Assembly: GCA_964292325.1 (NCBI GenBank)
Contig: CAXYVG010000045.1
Span: 1 to 30,625 of the forward strand
DNA length: 30,625 nucleotides
Origin: CTSoil-075 sp964292325
GTDB taxonomy: Bacteria > Bacillota > Negativicutes > DSM-13327
Direction: 5' to 3'
Under the pieces are notes generated by a model. The model was not told the DNA's origin, searched no databases, and saw nothing but the letters and a program-made list of their open reading frames with translations. How positions within the stretch are numbered: position 1 is the first letter of the stretch; the number at the start of each line of letters is the position of its first letter. The translations under genes were made by a program, and so were the position numbers. Positions 8,121 through 17,040 of the stretch are shown piece after piece.

Positions 8121-8482
8121 AGAAAATTATCATGTGATCAGCCATTGTAGGGCAGTAGATTTCCGGACACACGCCGGATCCATATCTGGAAGTCGAAAAT
8201 TGTGGATCAATCTAATTGCCTACCGCCAAAAACGCCACTGTCAGTAATTGCCGGCGATACAAATACGGAGAAAACTAGGTATAATGCTTAACATAAAAAG
8301 CCCACCGACGTTCCCAGAGGAAGGTGGCAGGCGTTGTTAAGAATTGTATAGCACCACTGTATTATAAAAGCAAAACAATGTGTACGTAGATTTATCATAT
8401 CCAGCAAACCTCTTTATCCGTATTTCCGGCAATGGCGAGACTGGAAAAGATATGCAGATGCATAAAGCCACACCATAATACA
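8121..8482. other. Non-coding, decayed stretch
   Basis: No convincing gene on either strand. It contains the structured inverted repeat at 8281-8341 and leads into dead IS3 transposase sequence. The sequence is AT-rich with many stops in all frames, consistent with insertion-sequence debris. Confidence 0.6.
8281..8341 (-). repeat. Nested inverted repeat, terminator-like on the minus strand
   Basis: CTTAACA (8287-8293) and TGTTAAG (8335-8341) enclose GCCCACC / GGTGGC and TTCC / GGAA arms. Read on the minus strand, the inner hairpin is followed by CTTTTTATG, as in an intrinsic terminator. No intact minus-strand gene lies directly upstream; sspA is about 650 bases away. Confidence 0.45.
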
Positions 8483-8728
8483 TTTGATATTATTTGCAGT
8501 ATGAGCCGTAAAGGAAATTGCTGGTATAATGCCGTAGCAGAAAGCTTCTTCGGTAGTTTGAAAACTGAGCGAGTTTTTTTTGTAACGTACAAAACCAGAG
8601 ATAAAGCTAAAAAGGATATAGTTGACTACATAGAAATGTTTTGAAACAGCAGAAGGCGGCATTCATATTTGGGGTATATCAACCCAAGAGAATATGAGGA
8701 TATATATCATCAGAGAAAAGTGACTTAA
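8483..8728 (+). pseudogene. IS3-family transposase OrfB remnant
   Basis: The 3' end of a DDE transposase: SMSRKGNCWYNAVAESFFG, then SLKTERV and KKDIVDYIEMF, where the glutamate of AES is the last catalytic residue. An in-frame TGA at 8642-8644 interrupts the normal FYN motif, after which the reading frame continues as RRRHSYLGYINPREYE to a TAA at 8728. The first two-thirds, including both catalytic aspartates, is missing. It is a dead relic, unrelated at the sequence level to the complete IS3 element at 19.7-20.9 kb beyond family motifs. Confidence 0.85.
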
Positions 8729-8750
8729 CAAAATGTCCATTATTACTTGA

Positions 8751-8911
8751 CCACGTCATCTCAAACGTTTCGAAGAGGCCAGACAAATATTCAACCGTAT
8801 GCTTTGGCTCAATCCGTCAGACAACCAAGGAGTACGCTTTCTGATTTATGATGTGAAGACCGGGATAGTATGAAAAGATGATTGGAAAAGTGTACTCAGT
8901 AAGATTTAAAA
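8751..8911 (+). pseudogene. Fragment of a TPR/SEC-C-type protein gene
   Basis: An open segment encodes FEEARQIFNRMLWLNPSDNQ followed by GVRFLI, the form seen in the C-terminal repeat of TPR/SEC-C-type hypothetical proteins. It has no start, follows directly on the IS3 relic and hits a TGA at 8871-8873; a few more codons (DDWKSVLSKI) follow to another stop. It is a truncated host or cargo gene left beside the old insertion. Family assignment rests on motif memory. Confidence 0.5.
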
Positions 8912-8987
8912 TGAGGCAACTATCTCCACAGGGTAAGAATTGCTAGTGAGGCAATACGATCGGGAAAAGTAATTGACGTTCATCAGA

Positions 8988-10160
8988 TTAAAATCGGTCT
9001 TCATTTAGCTCGGAGAGTGTTTCATTTATCTTCGTCACAGTATCATCAATATCATTCTCAGTGGTAAAGCGCCCAAAACTAAATCGGATAGACGAGTTTG
9101 CTTCGTCAGCTGATAACCCAGTAGCTCGAAGCACGTACGACGGTTCAGTGGTTCCAGAAGTGCAGGCTGAACCCGTGGAAGCAGCAATATTAGGCTGTAA
9201 GGCAGACAGAATATCTGGAGCCGAGAATCCTTTAAAAATAAGATTCGCATTGCCCGGATGGCGAGTACGGCTACCAGGACCGTTGCTTGATATCTGCCAG
9301 TCCGACTTAACCAAAGAATCAACAAACCGATCTCTTAGCATCGCAATACGTTTACGCTCATACCCGGTATTTTCACCCGAGAGTATTTCAGCCGCCTTTC
9401 CGAAGCCAACACATAAGGGCACAGGAAGTGTTCCAGAACGAATCGAGTTTTGTTGACCGCCGCCGTATATTTGAGGCTCTATTTTATCGAGATATTCCCG
9501 TTTTATGTAAAGCGCGCCAATGCCTTTTGGTCCGTAAATTTTGTGTGCCGACAAACTAAGTAGATCGATATTCAAATCAAAAATATTAATGTCTATAGCG
9601 CACGGAGCCTGTGCCGCATCGCAGTGGAATAGTGCGCCGTGATTATGCGCTAACGCCCCTATATCGGCTAGTGGCTGAATTGTACCGATTTCATTGTTTA
9701 CGCCGACTACCGAAATAACCATAACTGAGTCATCTAAATTATCCGCGATAAAGTCAGTATCGACAATTCCTTCACGGTTAACCGGAATTGTAATACATTC
9801 AATATCAAATTTTTTATGTAGCTGAGAAGCAACTGCCAAAACACTTTTGTGCTCTATAGAGCTTAACATGACTTTGTTTCTTCTACTTGTACATCGACCT
9901 GCAAGACCAAACAATGCGAGATTATTAGACTCTGTCGCACCAGATGTAAATATGATCTCATCCGAATCCGCTCCAATCAAACCTGATATCTTTGCCTTCG
10001 CATTTTGAACTGATTCATCTGCTTTCCAACCCATAATATGCTCGGATGAATGCGGATTACCGAATTGTGTCAAAAAATGCGGCATCATCACTTCAAACAC
10101 AAGCGGATCAACGGGGGTAGTTGCCTGATAATCAAGGTAGATCGTGTTACCTATTCTCAT
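8988..10160 (-). CDS. sspA: SspA/DndA-type cysteine desulfurase
   Basis: A 390-residue PLP-dependent class V aminotransferase that takes sulfur from cysteine. Signatures: YLDYQATTPVDP at the N-terminus, GNPHS (34-38), E103-H104 stacking on PLP, D181-A-A-Q184, the PLP lysine K207 in SAHKIYGPKG, and the persulfide cysteine C333 in TGSACTSG. Length is normal for IscS/DndA. The ATG at 10160 has AGGAC upstream. It is divergent from sspB/C/D across 130 bases, exactly the arrangement described for SspABCD, and no iron-sulfur assembly genes (iscU, hscA) are nearby, so it is the sulfur donor for DNA phosphorothioation rather than IscS. It probably delivers sulfur to SspD. Confidence 0.9.
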   Translation of the reverse strand: MRIGNTIYLDYQATTPVDPLVFEVMMPHFLTQFGNPHSSEHIMGWKADESVQNAKAKISGLIGADSDEIIFTSGATESNNLALFGLAGRCTSRRNKVMLSSIEHKSVLAVASQLHKKFDIECITIPVNREGIVDTDFIADNLDDSVMVISVVGVNNEIGTIQPLADIGALAHNHGALFHCDAAQAPCAIDINIFDLNIDLLSLSAHKIYGPKGIGALYIKREYLDKIEPQIYGGGQQNSIRSGTLPVPLCVGFGKAAEILSGENTGYERKRIAMLRDRFVDSLVKSDWQISSNGPGSRTRHPGNANLIFKGFSAPDILSALQPNIAASTGSACTSGTTEPSYVLRATGLSADEANSSIRFSFGRFTTENDIDDTVTKINETLSELNEDRF

Positions 10161-10209
10161 GAGCTAAATGTCCTGTTGTAACTACTGAAGTAAAAATAAG
10201 CATCTGTAG

Positions 10210-10226
10210 CTGGAGCGAAGTTCCAG
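10210..10226. promoter_or_regulatory. Palindromic operator candidate O1 (CTGGA-N7-TCCAG)
   Basis: The sequence CTGGAGCGAAGTTCCAG is an inverted repeat with perfect 5-base arms. A near copy lies 55 bp downstream (O2). O1 lies between the sspA start and the sspB promoter, so it could act on both directions. Confidence 0.6.
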
Positions 10227-10231
10227 GTTGA

Positions 10232-10258
10232 TTGACAATAACATCATTTTTCGATAAT
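10232..10258 (+). promoter_or_regulatory. Likely sspBCD promoter
   Basis: TTGACA (10232-10237) and GATAAT (10253-10258) are separated by 15 bases, slightly short but with strong boxes. The start of transcription would fall near 10265, at palindrome O2. It sits between the two palindromes. Confidence 0.5.
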
Positions 10259-10264
10259 GTCGAT

Positions 10265-10281
10265 CTGGATGGAACTTCCAG
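10265..10281. promoter_or_regulatory. Palindromic operator candidate O2 (CTGGA-N7-TCCAG)
   Basis: The sequence CTGGATGGAACTTCCAG shares both arms, and the central GAA/TT, with O1. It overlaps the expected transcription start and abuts the sspB ribosome site GGGAGGA (10281-10287), so a bound protein would block sspBCD expression. Confidence 0.6.
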
Positions 10282-10290
10282 GGAGGATTT

Positions 10291-11235
10291 ATGGCACGTG
10301 GGCCTCTATATGAATCAGAATCAAACTATACGCCGCAGTTTTCAGGACATGAAACCTTTCCACTTAGATACGGATGGCTTAAGAAAGCGTTTGACGCCGT
10401 TGCAGCAGCCGAAACTAATCCTGCCAATAAATCAGTTTTTTTAGATGATAACTCAATAGCACAATTCGGTGTCGGTAAAAACATGGTCGCGTCAATGCGT
10501 CATTGGGCTACGGCTGTGGGGTTTATTCAAAAGACCGGGGTTCAAACAACGGAACTCGGGAAACTGATGTTAGGTTCGGACGGCCTTGATCCTTATCTCG
10601 AGCATCCTTCCACGCTATGGCTTATCCATTGGCACCTAAGTGGACACCCTGAAAAAACAACGTGGTTCTGGGTGTTTAACTACTTTTACGGTGAATCATT
10701 CGAACGCGATCATCTGGTTAACGGCCTTGAAAAGCTGGCGCTAGACCGAAAATGGAATAAAGTAGCTTCGGCGACAGTCAGACGCGATGTCGAGTGCTTT
10801 GTTCGAACATACGCCGCTAAAGCACCTTCAACTAAAGCCATTTATGAGGATGCGTTAGAATCACCTTTAGCTGAGCTCGGCTTGATTAAGCCCGTAGGTA
10901 AACGCGACGGATTCAGGCTGGTTCGAGGGACAAAATCATCTCTCGGTACCGGAATATTTTTGTATGCGCTTATCGATTTTTGGGAGCGTTTTTCACCAAA
11001 CGCCAATACCCTTTCATTCGAAGCGATTGCACATGAACCCGGATCACCTGGGAGGGTATTTCTACTCAAAGAAGATGATCTATTCGAGTATCTTGTCGAA
11101 ATAAGCGACCTCACGAACGATGCCTACAAATGGTCTGAAACCGCCGGATTAAAGCAAGTTCTCAGACACAAAAAGTCTGAACCTAATGACCTATTTGACT
11201 ACCTTAAAACAGATTACCTTACTCAGGGGTTATAA
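10291..11235 (+). CDS. sspB: SspB, DUF4007-family phosphorothioation protein
   Basis: A 314-residue DUF4007 protein. It begins with the family hallmark FSGHETFPLRYGWLKKA (17-33), followed by VGKNMVASMRHW and a TELGKLML...DPYLEHPSTLW region. In characterised Ssp systems SspB acts as a DNA nickase needed to open the backbone for sulfur insertion; that activity is known for the family, not seen here. ATG 10291 has an excellent GGGAGGA four bases upstream. It leads the sspB-sspC-sspD operon: two bases separate its TAA from the sspC ATG. Expression is probably controlled by the twin palindromes just upstream. Confidence 0.88.
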   Translation: MARGPLYESESNYTPQFSGHETFPLRYGWLKKAFDAVAAAETNPANKSVFLDDNSIAQFGVGKNMVASMRHWATAVGFIQKTGVQTTELGKLMLGSDGLDPYLEHPSTLWLIHWHLSGHPEKTTWFWVFNYFYGESFERDHLVNGLEKLALDRKWNKVASATVRRDVECFVRTYAAKAPSTKAIYEDALESPLAELGLIKPVGKRDGFRLVRGTKSSLGTGIFLYALIDFWERFSPNANTLSFEAIAHEPGSPGRVFLLKEDDLFEYLVEISDLTNDAYKWSETAGLKQVLRHKKSEPNDLFDYLKTDYLTQGL

Positions 11236-11237
11236 GC

Positions 11238-14200
11238 ATGGCTCTTTCTGATCACGTTCACATAGCCCGTAGATTTCAGCGCTCAATCCGTATTGATAGC
11301 GATTTAGGCGCATTTGAAGCTCTCGACGGTTTCATTTGTACGTCTTCTTCAGCCGAAGTATTGCTGTCGATGGCGAATCATATAAAGGAAAACAAACAAG
11401 GGGCATTTACTTGGACCGGTCCGTACGGGTGCGGCAAATCAAGTCTCGCTGTTGCATTGAGCGCTCTACTCGGAAGTGATGAAAAACTACGAAAGATCGC
11501 CTCGGTAATTGTCGGGAAAAAGGTGGTTTCGAGCATTTCTGAAACACTTCCTCTCGGCAACAAAGGCTGGCGTATTCTTCCAATAGTCGGCAGACGTGAG
11601 CAACCAGCACATCTATTCGGTGAGTCATTAAATCATTCCGGTTTTGTAGCAAAAGCCGCGCTAACTCATTGGACTGACACAGAAGTACTTAAAACAGTAA
11701 AAGAGATCGCTCAAGAAAAACCAAACGAGTTCGGTGGGCTAATCGTATTCATTGATGAGATGGGTAAATTATTAGAGGGTGCGTCGTATGAAAACACGGA
11801 TATCAACTTTTTCCAGGATTTAGCAGAATCCGCATCTCGTAGTAATAAACGACTTATCATCGTCGGGATTCTTCATCAATCTTTTGCCGAGTATGGGGCG
11901 AGATTGTCTCGTGAGATGAGAGACGAGTGGTCAAAGATTCAAGGGAGGTTTGCGGATCTACCCATAAATAGTGCGGGAGAAGAGCAAATAGAGCTTATAT
12001 CAAGAGCCATTGAAAGCGATTGTGCTCATGATGAGTTAAAACCACAAGCAACTAAAATTGCAAATCTGATACTTCATAATAAACCTGCAGTTTCTATGCA
12101 GATTGCACGAACTCTTGAAGAGTGCTGGCCGTTGCACCCTGTCGTTGCATGTCTTCTTGGACCTATTTCAAGACGACGCTTCGGTCAAAATCAACGGAGC
12201 ATTTTTGGTTTTTTAAACTCAGCCGAACCGCAGGGCTTTCAAGATTTCATCAGAAACGCACCAGAAAGCAAACTCTACGAACCATATAAGCTTTGGGACT
12301 ACCTTCGGATAAATCTGGAACCAACAATTCTCGCGTCTCCGGACGGTCACAGATGGGCAATAGCAGCAGAGGCGATTGAACGCTGCGAAGTAATAGGCGG
12401 AAGCGTCACAGACCTGAGACTGTTGAAGACGATCGCGCTTATCGATCTATTCAAAGAGCGCTCAGGATTGTCGGCGAGTATTGAGTTATTGAATAGCTGC
12501 TTTAAAGACACAGCTCAAAAAGAGATTCCGCAGAGCATTAAGCAGCTAAAGGCATGGTCGTTCATACTCTACAAGAAGTTTGATAATTCGTTCTCAATCT
12601 ATGCAGGAAGTGATTTCGATATCGATCAGGCGGTTGAAGAATCACTTGAACATACAAAAGAAGTTGATTTCAACGCCTTACGGACTCTCGCCGGGATACA
12701 GCCGATTCTGGCTAAACGTTATTATCATAAGACCGGCGCTCTTTGGTGGTTTGATGTTGAAGTCGTCCCTGTAAAAGATCTCATGCAAGCGACTTCAGGA
12801 TATGAGCCCCGACCAGGAACTATCGGGCAATTTTTACTGGCGATCCCCACGGAAGGTGAAACAAAACAAGTGGCCGAAAAGCTTTGTCATGACGCCGCTC
12901 ACAGAGACCACAAATGGGATGTTATTGTCGGAATATCCCCACGAACTTGGGGGATTACCTCACTCGCACAAGAGTTATTAGCCACTGAGAAAGTATTGAA
13001 CGAACGAGTTGAGCTCGCTGGAGATGCGGTTGCTCGACGAGAAGTAAGTGCTCGATTAGCTTCCTTACAGGGGATGCTTGAAGCGGAATTGAATCTCGCG
13101 TTTACAAAAGCAACTTGGTATTTGAAGGATCACGAGGCTAAAGAACAATGCTATGCCGAACTAAACCTGATTGCTTCAGGATTGGCGGACAAGCGCTTCC
13201 ATAATTCTCCGATAATTCATAACGAGCTCTTGAACCGAATTAAACCTTCAGGAAGCGCAGTGTCCGCTCAGAACGCGCTATTGCGATGTATGGTGTTGAA
13301 TGAAGGAAAAGACCGCCTCGGAATTCAGGGGTACCCCGCTGAAGGGGGATTATTCGCATCTCTGTTAGAAGCAACGGAGCTATATCAGCATACAGATCAA
13401 GGCTGGAAATTTGTGTCTCCAGATGCTCAAAATGCGCATAATTTATTCCCGATGTGGGAAAAAGCTCGTGAAATTCTTACAGACAACTCGCATCGCTCGG
13501 TACCTGTTTCGGAACTGTTTGAGGCATGGAGTAACGGAAGTTACGGTATTAAAAACGGCCTGCTACCTGTTCTTGCCGTTGCATTCATTTTGTCGGAAAG
13601 ATCAAATCTAGCATTTTACCGCGAAGGTATCTTCCAACCGAAATTCAAGGACCTTGATGTTGAGTATCTTGCGAATGACGCCTCGGATATTCAGCTGCGA
13701 TGGATGAATTTGTCCGACATGTCCAGGCGATTATTATCCGAGATGGCGGACATCGTTAGACAGCTTGATTGTACTAAAGAGCTGATTAACTTGGAGCCGA
13801 TTGATGTCGCACGTGGTCTTATCGCCGTGTTCGTAAATCTTCAACCATGGGTTAAGAGAACGCAAAGACTTTCGAAAAATGCAATCCGGATTCGTACGCT
13901 GTTTAATCATGCGAATGACCCGAATAAGTTTCTTTTCGACGATATTCCCGGAATGTTCGGCATTCAGTCGGGAGAGTTATCCTCTGCCGATTTAAGTGGT
14001 GTGATCACAAATATCCGAGAAGGGCTCGAAGAGCTTGTTCAAGCTTTCCCGGCCTTACTGCATAAATTAAGAGATACATTGTTCGCGGAGTTACAGGTCC
14101 CAAATGCTTCACCAAGTGCACTCGAGGAGTTGAGAGACCGGGCAGAGAATATCAAACAAGTAACAGGTGATAATAGCCTTGAATCACTCATAGTTCGACT

Positions 14201-14585
14201 GTCTCGCTTCACCGGGACTGATGAGGATATCGAAAGCGTTGCAAGTATAACTTTTAATAAGCTGGCACGAGACTGGATAGATTCGGATATCGATCGAGCG
14301 ACTCTGGAGCTTGCAGATTTAGCTCAAAGATTTATTCGCGCAGAATCATTCGCGCGAGTGAAAGGCCGGCAAGATAAACGACATGCCATAGCTGTAATCA
14401 TTGGGATGGACGGAAGACCTACGCCGGTCCGTAAAGAGTTCCATATCACGGATTCCGACAAAAAAGCGGTATCGACGGTTCTTCGCCAGCTTCAAAATGT
14501 AATAAAGCAAAGCGGTCAACGGCAAGATAATATCATCCTAGCCGCTTTAGCGGAGCTATCAGCTAGTTATATGAAAGCGGAGTAA
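11238..14585 (+). CDS. sspC: SspC, large P-loop NTPase
   Basis: A 1115-residue ATP-binding protein with Walker A GPYGCGKSS (61-69) and Walker B LIVFIDE (D173, E174), followed by a LIIVGILHQSF strand typical of AAA/STAND-like ATPases. The remaining ~850 residues are mostly helical and without a catalytic motif I recognise. In Ssp systems SspC is the ATPase that works with SspB and SspD in DNA phosphorothioation. It is cytoplasmic, with no membrane segments. It sits between sspB (2-base gap) and sspD (3-base gap), so it is translated as part of one operon. The BREX protein BrxC is also a large ATPase, but the DUF4007 and PAPS-reductase neighbours fix this as SspC. Confidence 0.85.
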   Translation: MALSDHVHIARRFQRSIRIDSDLGAFEALDGFICTSSSAEVLLSMANHIKENKQGAFTWTGPYGCGKSSLAVALSALLGSDEKLRKIASVIVGKKVVSSISETLPLGNKGWRILPIVGRREQPAHLFGESLNHSGFVAKAALTHWTDTEVLKTVKEIAQEKPNEFGGLIVFIDEMGKLLEGASYENTDINFFQDLAESASRSNKRLIIVGILHQSFAEYGARLSREMRDEWSKIQGRFADLPINSAGEEQIELISRAIESDCAHDELKPQATKIANLILHNKPAVSMQIARTLEECWPLHPVVACLLGPISRRRFGQNQRSIFGFLNSAEPQGFQDFIRNAPESKLYEPYKLWDYLRINLEPTILASPDGHRWAIAAEAIERCEVIGGSVTDLRLLKTIALIDLFKERSGLSASIELLNSCFKDTAQKEIPQSIKQLKAWSFILYKKFDNSFSIYAGSDFDIDQAVEESLEHTKEVDFNALRTLAGIQPILAKRYYHKTGALWWFDVEVVPVKDLMQATSGYEPRPGTIGQFLLAIPTEGETKQVAEKLCHDAAHRDHKWDVIVGISPRTWGITSLAQELLATEKVLNERVELAGDAVARREVSARLASLQGMLEAELNLAFTKATWYLKDHEAKEQCYAELNLIASGLADKRFHNSPIIHNELLNRIKPSGSAVSAQNALLRCMVLNEGKDRLGIQGYPAEGGLFASLLEATELYQHTDQGWKFVSPDAQNAHNLFPMWEKAREILTDNSHRSVPVSELFEAWSNGSYGIKNGLLPVLAVAFILSERSNLAFYREGIFQPKFKDLDVEYLANDASDIQLRWMNLSDMSRRLLSEMADIVRQLDCTKELINLEPIDVARGLIAVFVNLQPWVKRTQRLSKNAIRIRTLFNHANDPNKFLFDDIPGMFGIQSGELSSADLSGVITNIREGLEELVQAFPALLHKLRDTLFAELQVPNASPSALEELRDRAENIKQVTGDNSLESLIVRLSRFTGTDEDIESVASITFNKLARDWIDSDIDRATLELADLAQRFIRAESFARVKGRQDKRHAIAVIIGMDGRPTPVRKEFHITDSDKKAVSTVLRQLQNVIKQSGQRQDNIILAALAELSASYMKAE

Positions 14586-14588
14586 TCC

Positions 14589-15428
14589 ATGTCTGAGCAG
14601 ATAAAACATGTTCTTGGTTTGTCAGGTGGGCGCGACAGCGCATCGCTTGCGGTATATATGCGACAGCACCACCCAGAGTTGGATATAGACTATTTTTTTA
14701 CTGATACCGGGAAAGAATTACCGGAAGTATACGAATACCTCTTTCGACTTGAAGGTTTTCTAGGAAAAACGATTCTGAGGCTAAATCCTGATCGAGATTT
14801 TGATTATTGGTTAAAGAAGCGATTTAACAATTTTCTGCCTTCCCCACAGAATCGATGGTGTACGCGTCAGTTGAAGCTTCGACCTTTTGAACAATGGCTA
14901 AAGCCAATGCTTGACGCCGGAACTAAGGTAATCAGCTACGTTGCAATTCGGTCGGATGAAGAATATCGGGAAGGTTACAATTCTAAAAACGCTAACTTGT
15001 CAGTAAAGTTACCGTTTAAAGAAGATGGAATAGACAAAGCTGGTGTAATTGAGATCTTAGATTCGGCAGGTTTAGGGCTTCCTCGTTACTATGAATGGAG
15101 ATCGCGCAGTGGTTGCACTTTCTGCTTCTTCCAGCAAAAAATAGAATGGATTCGCTTATACGAACGTCACACTGAAGCTTATTTCGAAGCGCGAGATTAT
15201 GAGAAGACCGCAGTAGAAAATGGTTCTCCATTCACCTGGAGTGAAGGTGAATCTTTGGATCAGCTGATCGATCAAGATAGAATTACCCGAATAAAAGAAG
15301 ATCACGCGAAGAGAGTAGCCAGGATGGCCGCAAACAAGCCGCTTAACCCTCTGCGACCCGATGGTGACCCCTTGGACATTGATGAGCTCTACGGGCAAGC
15401 TAAAGTCTGTTTAGCTTGCCATAAGTAA
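14589..15428 (+). CDS. sspD: SspD, PAPS-reductase/ATP-pyrophosphatase-like protein
   Basis: A 279-residue PP-loop protein with SGGRDS at 12-17 for ATP pyrophosphatase chemistry. It has RWCTRQLK (C91), a CxxC in SGCTFC (C176, C179) and a C-terminal CLACHK (C274, C277); these cysteines could hold an iron-sulfur cluster as in DndC. In the pathway it activates DNA (or carries sulfur from SspA) for phosphorothioate formation. The start ATG follows sspC by 3 bases with GGAG overlapping the upstream stop. It is the last gene of sspBCD; no obvious terminator follows before the attC-like site at 15493, where minus-strand genes begin to converge. Confidence 0.9.
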   Translation: MSEQIKHVLGLSGGRDSASLAVYMRQHHPELDIDYFFTDTGKELPEVYEYLFRLEGFLGKTILRLNPDRDFDYWLKKRFNNFLPSPQNRWCTRQLKLRPFEQWLKPMLDAGTKVISYVAIRSDEEYREGYNSKNANLSVKLPFKEDGIDKAGVIEILDSAGLGLPRYYEWRSRSGCTFCFFQQKIEWIRLYERHTEAYFEARDYEKTAVENGSPFTWSEGESLDQLIDQDRITRIKEDHAKRVARMAANKPLNPLRPDGDPLDIDELYGQAKVCLACHK

Positions 15429-15492
15429 TGGAGAGACACTTCCTTTATTCACAGAACAACCACCAAAAGAGCGAGCGGTAATATACTGACGG

Positions 15493-15572
15493 CGTTAACG
15501 TGTGAGAGTGCAGCGGTGTAGCGAAGCGGAGACCGTCTGCCACGCTTACCCGATTGGCCATTCAAGTTGTCA
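15493..15572 (-). repeat. attC-like site D (after the nuclease gene)
   Basis: The segment has AAC near its left end and GTT near its right, like attC outer cores. GTGCAGCGGT pairs with ACCG-T-CTG-C-CAC, leaving two single unpaired bases on one strand, the typical attC extrahelical bases. The nuclease stop codon lies inside its right end. The outer cores match the RYYYAAC/GTTRRRY consensus poorly. Confidence 0.45.
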
Positions 15573-17019
15573 CAGAAGTTACGATATCGGGGTACATCTT
15601 TAACAAGTCGGAGTTTCCATCGCGGCGTAATCTGTCTTCGATTTCGCTTCGTGTCCACCAGTCAATGTGGATTTTTTTCTTACGCCTCTCATGTTCTAAA
15701 TGATCGGTTAACGTCGTTGTTAAGAAATGTGAAGTAACGAGGAGATACCCTTGAGCTTCAAAGTGTTCTACGGTGTCACGAATGTCTGTAACGCTACCTT
15801 TCCCGACAGGACGCGAAAAAGCTTTGGCTTGAACTATAACTCTTATGATTTCCGAGGGAGTGACGCCCTCCGGCACAGTTGGATCAAACGCAGGCAACTT
15901 CCATTCCGATATTACATCTCGGCCGCCATCCCTCTCATTACTGAAACTGACTTTTCTTGCCCACATAACGCCATGCTCTCTCTTCAACAGATCTAAGACA
16001 AAAAGCTCGAATCTGTCATCATCTATCTGATTACTCCATTTGAAGTTCTTTGCAGAAAAAAGATATTTCCCTTCAGTTTCGTGGCGTCTACGAATTTTTT
16101 CACGTTCCAGTTCGAATTCCTTGATCCCGCATTCAGTTGCAACACAAGCGATGTGTCTGCATGTGATCCCTACTAAAAAGTTCTCAATTGGCACAAATAA
16201 TATGTTTGAGGATGTGTCAATACTACTTAAAACGTGCCTAAGCTTCTCAATAGATTCATTGGAAGCATAATTATTTATAGAGCTAGACAAAAAGATTTTC
16301 CCTGTGGGACCATCTAGTATCTTCCACCTTTCTTCACCATTGATTAGGTTTGTGAGCTTATGTGCCGGATTGGGGGCTTCGAATAAGGTGATTGAGGTTG
16401 CAATACTTCTGTAGTGTTTCCATGTGGGGTTTTTTCTTGAGGCAAACTGAACTGAATCGTTAAGTGGTTCGTTTATAATTTTGGCAATATTTTCAGCCCA
16501 AGGCGTCACGTCATCCCAACTGTACCCAGGTTCTGCGTGTGGGGCACCATTTTTGTGCTCAACCGACCAATCAAGAGCTTCAGGCATTATATGATTAAAA
16601 AACCAAATCTTTGCCAGTAGCGCTTTCACGAGTTCAAGTCCTGCTTCTGTGTAGGGGTAAGCTGAATTATGAGGTTGGTTTAGCGTCATGTACCTGCCAT
16701 AGACTTCTGTATCAGGTACACAAGCAGCTGGATGCTCGACATCAATTATCGCGCATGAAAAATCCCCTAACACCCTGAAGAAAGAAGAGAAAAAAATGGT
16801 ATAGAATTCATTGAGGTCGGTTCTCTCTCCTGGGGCATCCCATGATCCAAACCGTAATAACAGATATACAAATGCGTCAGCTTCACCTGTGAGATCGAAA
16901 TTTACAGTTAACGGTGCGTTGGATGAAGAAAGGTGGATAATGTCGTCTTCGCACCGGGATGTAAAATCAAACTCTTTGGATATGCTATCAATTCTTTTCT
17001 TAAAGCTGCTTTTTCTCAA
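15562..17019 (-). CDS. Mrr-like restriction endonuclease protein
   Basis: A 485-residue protein whose C-terminal ~150 residues form a PD-(D/E)xK nuclease: E338 in DRFELFVLDLL, D368 in GGRDVI and Q397-A-K399 in IVQAKAF, then a TSHFLT strand. This is the Mrr/restriction-endonuclease arrangement, so DNA cleavage is expected. Residues 1-330 are unrecognised and may sense a signal or be a cleavage target of the neighbouring protease. It starts at TTG 17019 with GGAGAG six bases upstream; the next methionine is about residue 111. It lies 21 bases after the trypsin-like gene, with no attC between them, so the two form one cassette and operon. Confidence 0.8.
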   Translation of the reverse strand: MRKSSFKKRIDSISKEFDFTSRCEDDIIHLSSSNAPLTVNFDLTGEADAFVYLLLRFGSWDAPGERTDLNEFYTIFFSSFFRVLGDFSCAIIDVEHPAACVPDTEVYGRYMTLNQPHNSAYPYTEAGLELVKALLAKIWFFNHIMPEALDWSVEHKNGAPHAEPGYSWDDVTPWAENIAKIINEPLNDSVQFASRKNPTWKHYRSIATSITLFEAPNPAHKLTNLINGEERWKILDGPTGKIFLSSSINNYASNESIEKLRHVLSSIDTSSNILFVPIENFLVGITCRHIACVATECGIKEFELEREKIRRRHETEGKYLFSAKNFKWSNQIDDDRFELFVLDLLKREHGVMWARKVSFSNERDGGRDVISEWKLPAFDPTVPEGVTPSEIIRVIVQAKAFSRPVGKGSVTDIRDTVEHFEAQGYLLVTSHFLTTTLTDHLEHERRKKKIHIDWWTRSEIEDRLRRDGNSDLLKMYPDIVTSVTT

Positions 17020-17040
17020 AATCTCTCCGTGAGTTTTTGA

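Noticed and set aside
8160..8170. TTTCCGGACAC also found at the IS end at 30586-30596, hinting at a second end of the same IS
   Set aside because: Only 11 bases match and the flanks differ; could be chance. A longer match in the full IS would be needed.
9061..9456. Plus-strand 131-codon frame inside sspA
   Set aside because: Antisense to conserved cysteine desulfurase sequence including the catalytic cysteine; a shadow frame.
8988..10160. Housekeeping IscS/NifS
   Set aside because: No iron-sulfur assembly neighbours; divergent from DUF4007, ATPase and PAPS-reductase genes exactly as in SspABCD.
11238..14585. BREX BrxC-like ATPase
   Set aside because: No BrxA, PglX or PglZ gene in the window, and the adjacent DUF4007 and PAPS-reductase genes fit SspC.
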